Notes under the pieces: model-generated
Told to the model about the DNA's origin: nothing
The model's database searches: none
What the model saw: the letters and a program-made list of their open reading frames with translations, nothing else
Part shown: positions 1 through 10,478 of the stretch, in pieces
Position numbering within the stretch: the stretch's first letter is position 1
Layout of the letters: each line of letters starts with the position of its first letter
Origin: Vicia villosa
Lineage: Eukaryota > Streptophyta > Magnoliopsida > Fabales > Fabaceae
Direction: 5' to 3'
Assembly: GCF_029867415.1 (NCBI RefSeq)
Contig: NW_026705572.1
Location: 1 to 64,000, forward strand
Length of the DNA stretch: 64,000 nt
Program-made: the position numbers and the translations under genes

Positions 1-618
1 TCGCTGCAGGTTTCTTGAATGCACAGAGTGATAAGCATCCGCAAGCAAGGTTGGAACTGGATTTCCAATTAAGAAGATCTTAATTGCGTTGATGTCGACG
101 AAATCGTTAATGTTAGGGAACAAAAACAATCCGTAGATAAGCAAAGCCAAGATTTCCTCAAAAGCGCTCATATCTTGGATGCTGACGAAGTACCGAGCTT
201 GATCAAACAGGAATTTGGAGGGCAATCCTTGAATTCCTCCTCTACTCACCATATGAGTTCTGATGTCGACAACGTTCAAAGGAGTAGTTGCAGCAATGAT
301 AATGTCGTCAGGATTCTTTTCCAAACCGGAGTACGGATCTTGCGCGTACACGGGTATTCCAATCAGACGAGAGTACTCCTCTAACGTAGGCATGAGCTGA
401 TAATCTGGAAAGGTGAAGCAGTGATACGTTGGATCGTAAAACTGTACCAAGGTGGGAAGGATCCCATCCACAATGTTGGTATTGAGCAAAGGCAGAAGTT
501 TTCCATACTTCTCCTTGAAAGCCTGGGGGTTGACCACCAGTTTTCCGAGCTTTCCCAGTTCCTCGACCTGGGGAATCTTGAAGGTGTATTTCCTAGCTCT
601 CTTTCTTCCGTAATCCAT
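1..618 (-). CDS. Ogre-type retrotransposon ORF1 protein, N-terminal part (runs off window)
   Basis: An open frame begins at the ATG complementary to 616-618 and stays open for 206 codons to the window edge. The protein begins MDYGRKRARKYTFKIPQVEE and contains LVQFYDPTYHCFTFPDYQ followed by LMPTLEEYSRLIGIPV. This is the signature of a plant-specific family of unknown function (DUF7745-like) that is common in legume retroelement ORFs. It lies about 800 bases downstream of the tRNA-Arg primer site and an LTR on the same strand, which is where Ogre/Tat elements carry their extra ORF1 ahead of gag-pol. No zinc knuckle, protease or polymerase motif is present in the visible part. I infer that it is the element's ORF1. 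Its biochemical role is unknown to me. The C-terminus and the rest of the element lie outside the window. Confidence 0.75.
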   Translation of the reverse strand, partial: MDYGRKRARKYTFKIPQVEELGKLGKLVVNPQAFKEKYGKLLPLLNTNIVDGILPTLVQFYDPTYHCFTFPDYQLMPTLEEYSRLIGIPVYAQDPYSGLEKNPDDIIIAATTPLNVVDIRTHMVSRGGIQGLPSKFLFDQARYFVSIQDMSAFEEILALLIYGLFLFPNINDFVDINAIKIFLIGNPVPTLLADAYHSVHSRNLQR

Positions 619-1415
619 GGTATAGATCCTTAAGTCCTTTCTCCGTTTCTCTCTTTCTATGAAGTTCAAAACGTTCGTTATTTAGTTTCCTTGAAAAACG
701 ACTCGAAAAAGACTCTTTTTGTTTTTAGTTGTTTATTAATGAATGATGCATGAATGCATGAATGCACACACAAGAGTTTTAAACAAACATGGCGTTGAAG
801 GGTATAGTGGTCATGAAGTCAAAACGCAATCCCCGCCCCAATGGTAAACTAAGGTTAAGGATTTTTGTACCTGTAGATCGGGTTCTAGGGGTCTCAGAGT
901 TTTTGCTCAACCTTAAAGATACGTTGATTGGTATCTATAAGAGAGTTTTCTCTGAGTGTAGTATCTGCGTGACAATTACTTCCGTAATCACCGCTCTACG
1001 TCCTAAAAAAAAAGGCTTTAAGTGGGGTTAATGTGTTTCTAGGTCCTCCTGGTACAAATCAGTCTCGGAATGCAGTGGCGCAGTTAATCACAACCAGCCA
1101 GGCAAATCCCAAGAGTAGACTTGGAAACCAAGATTAGAGGGCCTTCACCGAGAAGACATCCTCCATCCTATCTTATGTTGCACTCAAATCCGGGTATAGG
1201 ATTTCTCACCACAAGGGGGAATCAAGCCCTTTCCCGATACAGAATAAACAAAATAAACAAATATATATGCAACAATCACATGAAATGACACAGAGGTTAG
1301 GCAGGACCTCTCTTGTTTGAGGGGGAATTTGGCATCCCTAATTCCTCATTGGGGCTGGACCAGCAACAGGTCAACCATTGGTTTGGATGAAAAACCAAGG
1401 TTTTTAACACTTATA
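619..1415 (-). other. Untranslated leader of the minus-strand Ogre-type element
   Basis: This 0.8-kb stretch lies between the primer binding site and the ORF1 start. No convincing coding frame is seen on either strand. The short open frame at 789-1031 (plus) is antisense to the element and has no recognisable domain. A long leader between the primer site and the first ORF is normal for Ogre elements. Confidence 0.6.
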
Positions 1416-1433
1416 TCCCCAGCAGAGTCGCCA
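1416..1433 (-). promoter_or_regulatory. Primer binding site, tRNA-Arg type
   Basis: On the minus strand this reads TGGCGACTCTGCTGGGGA, the 18-nt tRNA-Arg-complementary site typical of Ogre/Tat elements. It starts 6 bases from the LTR terminus (…CACA at 1440). It fixes the element's orientation as minus and identifies 1440 as the 3' end of the 5' LTR. Confidence 0.85.
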
Positions 1434-2385
1434 TTTTTCTGTGGTGGTCGTTTTCTTTACCTCCCCGTTTCACTTGGGAGGACGGCACGCTAAACCCTTC
1501 ACGCGAAATTTGGAAGGAGAATGCGCCCGTGGTGGGATGAATTTTATTTCAGTTCTTCCTACGATATCACACGAACTTTCTTATTGGTCCTACGAGTAGG
1601 AAAGGGGAAAAAAGATCTCAACTAAACCCTAGGAGTTTGCTAAGTGTGGGGATTTCACCTAGACTAGAAATTCTGGAGTCCGGGAGGTCGGTTATACATA
1701 GGGAAGTGTTTAAACACCCTACATATCTGTAGTACTCTACAGGAACCTTCTCTGTGTCATTGTTATTGTGTTTGCTGCTAATGATTGGGAAAGTTTCTCC
1801 TTTGTGTTAGGAGAAGGAATTGATTTGATTTGAAAAGACAGACAGATAGACAGACTGACTATTTTTGGTATTTTATTAGCTCGCTGAGATTCCTTGTGAA
1901 CCTCATGCCTACATATCCCTAGTGGAAGTCAGAGCTTAATGTAGTTCGGGGAACTAACTAGGGAAATTAATTATTTTTGGTGCCTTGCTTAAAGCTCAAG
2001 GTTGAAGCTTTGAATTAAATCTCTGTTTACAGTAAAGAGACATGAAATCATCTTTACAGAGGGGTATTCGTACTATTCTACCACAAACATTTAAAGGAGT
2101 GACAGAATAACTGAATTCATTTCATTCAAGAGGGGGACCTTACTTGTGTATGTGCAAGTATACCAGTCAAATGCCTCTTCAATGAAAGAAAGTTGCTCAT
2201 CCAAATTAGGGAAAGTTACCACATGTTTGGGTTTTACTGCCAGCTCATGCCTTTCAAAATCGTAAATGGGAGACTTGATTAAAATTGAAATGTTTGTTTG
2301 TTTGAATGTGGTAGAGTAGTAAAAATATCTCTCTATAGAGATAAGCTATGTCTATCTACTGTATAAAAGATTTGACTTTTAGCTG

Positions 2386-2950
2386 GCTTGTATGAGGCCC
2401 AAGCTTGAGGCTTTTTTTGATTGATTAATTAATATTATTGACTGTGGGAGATGACTCCACTGGGGATTAATTACAGGGTATTTTGGTGTTCTGTACAAAG
2501 CCCAGAATTGAGGCTGACTCTACTTAGGGAGACTCTATTTGTGTGCCTTGTACAAAGCCCAAGGTTGTGGCTGATTGCTGAGGATAATTGAATGAATGAC
2601 TCTATTTTATGTGCCTTGTACAAAGCCCAAGGTTGTGGCTGACTCTAGCTAGGAAAAAAAACATTATTTTCTGCCTTGTACAAAGCCCAAGGTTGTGGCT
2701 GACTCTTAAATAAACTGAGTATGGATGACTCTATGGGGAAAAGATCCTAGGTGTTAGGAATCTTTGACACATGAAAATATGGTTTATCTGCCTTGTACAA
2801 AGCCCAAGGTTGTGGCTACTGAATGATGAAGAACTCACTGGGGAGACTCTATTATCTGCCTTGTACAATGCCCAAGGTTGAGGCTGACTCTTGACAGGGG
2901 AGTTTTATTGTTTGGGTGCCTTGTATGAAGCCCAAGGTTGAGGCTAACTG
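2386..2950 (-). repeat. Degenerate tandem repeats inside the Ogre LTR (CCTTGTACAAAGCCCAAGG type)
   Basis: About eight imperfect copies of a unit with core CCTTGTACAAAGCCCAAGG plus TTGTGGCTGACTCT are spaced roughly 60-110 bases apart. Diverged relatives recur near 3401, 3661 and 3711. The core contains the palindrome TTGTACAA. No ORF crosses the array. Confidence 0.8.
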
Positions 2951-3079
2951 TTTTTGTTGGTTTTGACTCTACTGAGGAGATTTTATTTATTGAAAGACTG
3001 TTTTTCTTTGGAAGCTAACCCTTTCTAGGGATTTTGACTCAGCTGGTGAATTTGTCTGTTAAAAGACTGACTTTATCAT

Positions 3080-3370
3080 GTTTTTTGGAGGCTGACCCTT
3101 TCCAGGGGTTTTGACTCTTTTGGGGAAATTATCTCCTAAGAGAAATGAATCTTTATTTTTTTTGACATTTTTTATTAATTGACTTTGGAGGCTAACCCTT
3201 TCCAGGGGTTTATATTAAAAATGAAAGAATGTGTGGAAGCTAACCCTTTCCAGGGATTTTATTGAAATGAAAGAATGTGTGGAAGCTAACCCTTTCCAGG
3301 GATTTATTGAAATGGAGGTTGATTTTAATTGACTTTGGAGGCTAACCCTTTCCAGGGGTTTATTGAAATG
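3080..3370 (-). repeat. Second tandem repeat family in the Ogre LTR
   Basis: At least five copies of a unit containing GGAGGCTAACCCTTTCCAGG (or GGAAGCTAACCC…) are separated by AT-rich spacers with 'attgaaatg'. Two more diverged copies occur at about 3012 and 3088. It adjoins the previous array but has a different core. Confidence 0.75.
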
Positions 3371-6300
3371 GAATGGCAGAAAGATTATCTAATGGAGACT
3401 TCTTGTTTAAAGCCCAAGATGAAGGCTGACTCAATGCTGAGGATGACCCAAAGCATGGATCCTAGACTCTGCTAAGGAAGATTGATGAAGATAAGGGTGA
3501 CAGAGACTGTCCATGTCTCTCATTCCAAAAGGTGTACTCAATGCAAAATTGAGACAAACTTAGCTTGTTTAAAGTCTGGTTTAAATTGGAAGAAACTCAC
3601 CAGGGTAGGCTAAAAGGTGGCTAAAGACCTGTTCCTATGTTTATAAGAAACCTGATGGGTCCTTGTATACAAGCTCAAGAGGAAGCTGGAAATGCTTTTA
3701 AGAAGCCTGTGGGTCCTTGTACAAAGCCCAAGAGGAGGCTAATCGAGGGTCCTTGTTATAGCACAAGAGAAAGCTATGTAGTTTTGAACTTATTTTGGCT
3801 CTAAGCAAATGGGTAAGAGGTTTCACCGGGAATAATTCCTCTTTGGGTGGATGTGTCCTATTTATTTTTGGATTCTAAGGTTTTTGCCAAGATGTTTCAC
3901 CGGGAATAATTCATCTTGGGGGTTTGAACTACAGATCTCTAATTAGGAAAGAGCCTTCACCGGGAAGACATTCTCAATCCTAGGCCATATTCCTATAATA
4001 TATATATAGTTTAACTGTCCTAAGGTTTATACTCAAACGTAGTTCTAAACTAATATATGCACAATTTATATTTGACAGTAATTTAAATAAAGACTGTAAA
4101 TTGAAAGCTTGTAAAGCCTAACCTGGATGGAGTGGAGGCCATTGAAGAAGTATGTACAGAGCCTCAACAGTAATTTTTTTGTTGTTTTGTTGATAACAGT
4201 TGAATATATGATAAACAGTTAATGGTTTTTGAAAACAGAAGAAGTGAAGATGGACATAGGTCACATAGGTATCTGAAGAGTTTCACCGGGAATAATGCCC
4301 TTCAAATACCAGAAGAATGTTTTGAAAACAGAAAGAAGATTTTGAAAATACAGTTTTGAAAACAAGCTAAGAAGAGAAGGTTTTTTGGGACTTACACTCT
4401 ATTAGAGGCCCAGTACTTTACAGTACTGGTTATAAAAACAGTTGGAAAATTATTTGAAATGATTTACTGTTGTGAAAACAGTTGATTGATTACTGTTGTG
4501 AAAACAATTGAATGATGATTGAAATGATTTACTGTTGTGAAAACAGTTTTACGAGTTTTAGGCTTACCTCGAAGAATGAGAAACTGGATTTCTGAGTTTG
4601 AGGTGTTACCTTGATCCTCAAGTGATATGCTTGGAATAAATTGGGATTTCAACAGTTATTGAGCATCCACACCAGCAAAATAGAACGTCGGATAAGCTCA
4701 CAGATTACAGCATTCTTTGATCATCCAGCAATTGTTTATGGACTTCTACAGCAAATGGAAGACCAAACAAACAGACAAATCCAAAAGACAACAGAGAAAT
4801 AATCTCGAAGTCTTGGGTGAAGTGAGAAAATTCAAGTAATGTGCAACAGTAATCAAATAGAATTTAAATGATTAACTACACAAAAATTATATGAAAATAT
4901 CAAATTCAAGCAAAATTAATCTAATAAAGATATTTTTTTGTATTTTTATGAAAAGAAGAAAATAATTAGAAAACATAAATAAAAATATGCATCTAATATA
5001 TTTTTTGGCATTTTAATAAAGATTAGAAAATCAAACTAAACTTATATTAAAAAATAAAAATACTAAATCATTTTTTATGAAAGCATATAAAGATAAATAA
5101 AAAAATAAATAAAAAGGTAATAGGCCAGGAGTGGTTTGAAAATAATATGGGGGTGCAGAGCCCAATTGACAAAAGCTGAAGAATAAAATAGAGTTGGGCC
5201 GAACCGGGTCGGTTCAGATTGAAACCCGGATCCATCCATGTTCCAATATGCAAGGTGGGTTGGAGAAAACCCTAAGAGTTGGACAGAAGAGGCATATCGC
5301 CTCTCTTCTTCCTTTCTCTTATTTTCACGCTTCTGCCAGCAAGAGAAAAAAGAAAAAAAACAACAGCAACACAAATCCCTCTCTCGGTTTCTCTCCCACT
5401 CTCGTTTTCTCTCTCACTCAATGAACAACAACAACGAAACTCTCTCTCTCGGTTACTCACTCTCGCCGTGAACAACAACAAGCCATGGTTCTCCTTACTG
5501 AGTAACAACAACGACATCGGCCATGGAAGAGATGCTCGAAGTTCTTTCAAGGTATGGTTTTTCACAAATTCGTTTCTATTCATGTATCTGGGTTTTAAGC
5601 ATATTACCACCAATTTTTGATAATAATTTCAGACTAAAATGATAACCGAAATGAGTTTTATGCAATTTATGCTTAGGAATTCGACTCTGTGCATCAAGCT
5701 AGCATCTAAATTTATAGAAGGAAGTGAGGAAACGTACCTGGCCGGAGCAAATCTGGCGAACCAATTCCGGCGACAACTCCTTGGTAGGTACGATTAACTC
5801 TGCATTTTTTTATTCCACTGCTTCTGGGAATTTGATGCGAGTTTGTTGTCCTGCTGCTTTTTTTTTAATTGTTGAGCATGTTGAATGATTCAGAACCTTG
5901 AATTGTCTGTTGATTGTTGTTATTCTGAACCGTACTTCTGCTGTTACTGCTTCGGAAATGTTGTTGCGTAACTATGAACCGCTATTTTGTTGCTACTGTG
6001 TTGATTTCATAACTGTTGCAAGTTGTTGTTGTTGAGCGGTTCAGAACCGTGAAGAACTGTTGATGTTGCTGTAATTGATTCTGAATTTTTTGCTTTTGTT
6101 TGAACAATTCAGAGCCGTGGTGCAGCTGCTGCAAGTTTGTTGATGGAAGGTGATGCAACCTCTCTTCTTGGACTTGCGGGATAGCCTTTGGATATTAGGG
6201 ATGCTCGAAGGTTGAGCTTGTTGGAAGTTGAAGACTTGAAGATGAAGCTTCAAGTTTGTTGAAGGATGCTAGTAAGTGAGTTATGAAACACTTACTTCTC

Positions 6301-7677
6301 TTCTCTTTTTTTTTATCTTGTAGATGAAGTTCTTACTACTTCAACAAGACTTTTTTTATGTGAAAGAAGCTTTGAAGTGTGAGAACTTTGTGTGTGTTCT
6401 CCGATTTTTTCCATCCTATATTTGGTTTGCCTCTCTTCTATATATAGAGGAAGAAATGAGGGACATCTTTGGTCATTTTGGCACCTAAGCTTAGTCCTTA
6501 AGCTCACTTAGTTGCTAAGTTTTCATCATTGCAAAGAATATTCTTTCCAAAATAATCATTGCAAAAATTCCTTGAATGCTAAGTTTGCTTAATAGACAAG
6601 TTCCACAAATTTGTGCACATGGGAGAATATGCACATGGGATGGAAAGATCCTTTCATAACTTCTTGCAAGTTCCACGACATAGTGTTGTTTTTATGTCAT
6701 AAAAATTGGTAACTTCTAAGTGTAGTAGTTATGACATAAAATATCTTTCTTTGACTTTTTGACTTTTTTGACTTTTTTACTTTAATTGGGCTTTTGGGCC
6801 CTCTTGAATTATTTTTTGTGAGACTTGCTAATTCCACCTTTTTTTGTTTCTTTTTCATGTCACATGAGGACTTGAAGAAAGAATGAAGAAACTTGGACTT
6901 GAATAATGGAAGCTTGAAGGTTGAAGAATGAATTCAAGAAAACTTTGTATTTTCGCTTGTTGTAATTCCAATTCATTCCACCTTAGAATTGTATGAATTT
7001 GGACCTTGTATTCTTGAGAATCAATGGAACTTTGAATGTTGTAATATCTTGAAAGTTGAATGAAGTCCACTTTGTAATTCATTTGGAAATTTGGAATTGT
7101 TCATGTAAAAGAACATCATTTGTAATGCTTGAATTTCCTTTTAGAACTTTGAATGAAAATTGTTATTCAAGCATGAAGCTTTGAATATTCTTGAGTGAAT
7201 TTGAATTTAGAAATCCAATTCCTTTTGAATAGAAAATGATAGGAAATCCTTTGAATTTTAGGCCTTGAAACATGTTCTTTGCCATTGTGGATCTTTGAAA
7301 TGATGTTGAATTAAAATCCTAGAATCCATGGCCATGAATCATACTTGAAACAATTCTTTCAAAAGGGACTAAAAATATATCTTGCAATTTCGATGAAAAT
7401 CTAATGAATGACCAAATTATCCGTATGAATCAAATCTTCACCATGAGCAATCCACGTGCCAAAAATAACCATGGAATAAATCCTAAACAAGTCTCTTAAA
7501 TCAAACCAATGGTAATGGCGCCTTTAAATGAAAACTTCCATAAACACGAAATTTTCTTTCAAAGAATGAGTGAACGAATGAAATCTTGATCACGGCTTCC
7601 AAACCGATCAAGAAACATTTTTGAATTTGACGTCAACGATGTGACATCTCAGGGGGGTCAAAAATTAGGGTATGACA

Positions 7678-7818
7678 GTGACTAACACCCCTCCTTTTAC
7701 TAACACTACCTCGGCCCAACTCTATTATTTTCCATAATTTTTAGAGAAATGTCAAATAATTCCAATAAAATAATTTAAATCCCTATTAAATTAAATTAAG
7801 GAAATTACGGATGTTACA
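7678..7818 (-). mobile_element. Truncated start of a Ty3 B-family LTR
   Basis: These 141 bases match 26385-26525 almost exactly; that stretch is the start of the complete B LTR. On the minus strand it begins TGTAACATCC at 7818. It is cut at 7678 by the Ogre LTR. It belongs to the left copy of the duplicated segment described at 7819-8392. Confidence 0.85.
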
Positions 7819-8392
7819 CTGACAATTTTCCAAGACTTCGAAAATTCATAACTAGAGTTCTGGACGTGCGATTCGAATTCCGTTTGAAGCCCTAGGAAGC
7901 TAACAGAATGAAATTTGTTTTAAAATGGTTGCAGTACTTGGAATGGGTTTATTTGTCACGTGATGGTGTTTGATGAGTGGTGTTGTTGTTGTTGATCTTG
8001 TCCTTAGTACTAGGTAAAAGTGGAAAAGGAAAAATAAATTCAATAGAGATTGGAACTAAGTTTATGATGGCAAGGTATCGACTTGTGTCAGAGAATACTT
8101 GGAGAGTTCCTATCACCAACGAGATATGGGGATGGTATTACCAAGATTACAATTGGAATGAGATACAATGTAAAAATATATGGATCATCAATGTTGTAAG
8201 ATTTAAGGAAAAACTAGGGATTTATGAATGTTGTTGAAGTCTTCTACATGGATAAAGACTTCGATTGGAACGATACGAATTGTAATGTGGTTGATAAATC
8301 ATCATTTTTAGTTGGAGGATGGTTAACATTTGCATGATACTAAGTGAGTATGAAAAAGACTATGTTATAAGTTTGAGTGATGATGCCTCTTA
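7819..8392. repeat. Left copy of duplicated flank segment (copy F1)
   Basis: This segment is nearly identical to 26526-27099, with only a few substitutions (for example AATTTT versus AGTTTT near the start, and AAAATATA versus AAATATAT near 8170). It contains a shared 86-codon open frame at 7977-8237 with no recognisable domain. Text further along the same flank, seen after the right copy, resembles decayed Ty3 pol, so the segment is probably an old Ty3 relic and not a gene. It ends in TCTTA, the target duplication of the Ty3 A composite. Confidence 0.85.
8388..8392. repeat. Target-site duplication TCTTA, left
   Basis: TCTTA lies directly before the first A LTR and is repeated directly after the third LTR at 23255-23259. 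The uninterrupted site (…GCCTCTTAGACATG…) survives at about 27091-27105. Confidence 0.95.
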
Positions 8393-10350
8393 TGTAATAC
8401 CCGTATAATTTTAATTTTTAATTTAATTTGAATATTAGATTAATAATTATTATTATTATGGATTTTATGAAAATAAGAGGAAAATGATGGTTAATGGCAT
8501 TTGGGCCATGTGTGAGATTAGTAAGAAGAGGGGGGTGTGGTGCAGTAAAGCCCTTACTAATTTAATATTATTTTTCATAAAATAATTAGAATTGGAGAAT
8601 TGGGAAAGAAAGAACGTGAGAGAACAGAAGTTGGAACAAGGAACGTGAAGGAGAACCGTAGAGGGAGAGACCAAGAACCAAGATTCTATCTGAGGTAAGG
8701 GGAGACTCTCCGTTTAATCTCTTTTATCGTATTATAGGTGATAGTATGGATTAGGAGTATGATTTGATCCATTGATTCTATATTCTGAATATTCATCTGT
8801 GTTCATCATTAAAATTGAACTGTTAATCCCTAATAACTGATAGATTTAGGGTATGATGAATAGGATTGGTAGGGAATCATATACTATAGTTATGGATGAA
8901 TTCGTATGCTGTTTAGATGTGCTTTTCTCTGGTTTTTGGACTCAAAATCGTGGATTGGTATGAGTAAAAACGAATGGGTTTTGGACTGTTACGAATTCTG
9001 CAGGTTCTGGGCATTTTCTGGTATTTCGCGTATGAAACAGTGCCATACGCGTATGGGATGAGGTCATACGCGTATGGGGGACACTCCCAATGGGCTATAC
9101 GCGTATGATACGCAGTTGCCCTGTCCCAAACACCATGTACTGGTGTTTTGCGTATGAGAGCGTATGAGGATGCTCATACGCGTATGGGAATTTGGAAAGA
9201 GGAAAATTATTCTGGTGATACGTGTATGGCTATACTGATACGCGTATGAGGTTGATTGTAGGCAAAATTTGGTTCTGTTGAGATGCGTATGATACGCGTA
9301 TGAGGCAAGGGGATACGCGTATGGACGCGTATGGACCCTATGATACGCGTATGGCTTCCTGTATGTGAAATTTCTGTTTTGTGATTTTTCTGGAAAGTTC
9401 GATGATGTGTAACTGTCGATTTGTAGGCCTGTTTGTATGCTGTTTTAGACTGTGTAAACCTTGTGATGTGATTTTGTGGTTTACTGATGATTGATTGAAT
9501 TGAATGATGTAATGTATATATGAACATGCTTAGTATTGATGATGATGATGATGAAATGAGTATAGATGATGCTACTCATAGAATGGTGATGATGAAAGTA
9601 TGTTATATATATGTTGCATGCATTCATAAACATGGGCTGAATCCTATATGATGAGAGGATTCAACGAGGGGCAGAATTCCCATTGTGTGGAATTTGTGCT
9701 GGCAGGGCCGTATCTGGATGATGATAGATCGGTCGGTGGATGATTTCCACTGGTGATGATTGGTACCACATGCATAGTGTCAGTTTCATACATGTGCATG
9801 ATTTGTTTATAGCATGATGATAGATGTTACATGTTGACTGTTTGTTTATCTGTGGATGTATGAATGATTGATTTGTCTGAGTATGAAACAATTGGGTGAA
9901 TGATATAACTATGATATGTTATTATTTATGATGCAATAACATTGGTTAACTGTGATGAGACTCACCCTTACTTGTTGTCATTTTCAGATTGAGGATAGCG
10001 GTGTGACTTGGTGAGGATTAGCTCATAAGTCGGTTTTAGTATTGTGTCGGTGTCATGCTCTGGTAGATGTAACACTGGGAACGCTTTGTTTTGTTTTAGA
10101 GTTTTGTTTATAACTCTATTTATTTATGATGTCTGAAGTCTGATACATTGTTGATGAATGTTGACTTGATGAAGTATTTCCGCTGTGTAAAACATGAATT
10201 GATTAATGAGTTATGATCTCAGGTGTTTTCAGTGAATGCATGACTGATACTGACGCGTGTTTTATTATTTATGAAATTGTGATGCCTCTCTACATGTTAC
10301 TCTGATTTAATAATTGTCTATTTGTCGCGGGTTATTAGAGGGGTGTTACA
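8393..10350 (+). mobile_element. Ty3 A LTR 1
   Basis: The LTR starts TGTAATACCCGTATAA and ends GAGGGGTGTTACA, 1958 bp. It begins right after TCTTA and is followed 4 bases on by the initiator-Met primer site. It differs from LTRs 2 and 3 by scattered point changes, including TGTAATACC in place of TGTAACACC at the start. Confidence 0.95.
9023..9351 (+). repeat. Palindromic CATACGCGTATG repeat cassette in LTR 1
   Basis: About 13 occurrences of GCGTATG, many of them within the 12-base palindrome CATACGCGTATG or the near-form GATACGCGTATGG, are packed into about 330 bases. Identical cassettes sit in LTR 2 (about 15440-15770) and LTR 3 (about 21930-22260). The antisense reading gives repeated 'HTRI' peptides, which are an artefact and not a protein. 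Confidence 0.9.
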
Positions 10351-10354
10351 ATAG

Positions 10355-10366
10355 TGGTATCAGAGC
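10355..10366 (+). promoter_or_regulatory. Primer binding site, initiator tRNA-Met type (copy 1)
   Basis: TGGTATCAGAGC, the canonical plant tRNA-iMet-primed site, lies 4 bases after the LTR end. Confidence 0.95.
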
Positions 10367-10478
10367 ATAGTCGGTCGTTGTGACCAGAGTCTTAGTGTCA
10401 GTCTTCTGTGTATGCGACTAATACGAGTTATTTGTCGATACTTTTGTTCTGACCGGATTGTTTGTGTTAAGCAGAACA

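Larger units (their letters stand above)
1440..7677 (-). mobile_element. 5' LTR of Ogre-type Ty3 retrotransposon (6.2 kb)
   Basis: Read on the minus strand, the LTR starts TGTCATACCCTAATTTTTG at 7677 and ends …CCACCACA at 1440, giving TG…CA termini directly next to the tRNA-Arg primer site. The length of about 6.2 kb is extreme for most LTRs but usual for Ogre. The 3' part carries the family-typical AACACTTCCCTATGTATAAC segment, whose counterparts occur in the two other Tat-type LTRs of this window. The outer end abuts a Ty3 B LTR fragment at 7678, so this element inserted into that older LTR. The other LTR and the left target duplication are outside the window. The small ORFs inside it (for example near 5068-5620) lie in CT-rich low-complexity sequence and are not genes. 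Confidence 0.8.

Noticed and set aside
5068..5620. Cluster of overlapping ORFs near 5.1-5.6 kb
   Set aside because: CT-rich low-complexity LTR sequence open in several frames on both strands, with no consistent protein.
7977..8237. 86-codon frame repeated at 26684-26944, suggesting a conserved small gene
   Set aside because: The two copies are conserved because the whole segment is duplicated. There is no recognisable domain, and the context is transposon relic.
9207..9527. 106-codon minus-strand frame with HTRI repeats, conserved at 15622 and 22111
   Set aside because: It is the antisense of the CATACGCGTATG cassette in the LTRs. Conservation simply follows LTR identity.
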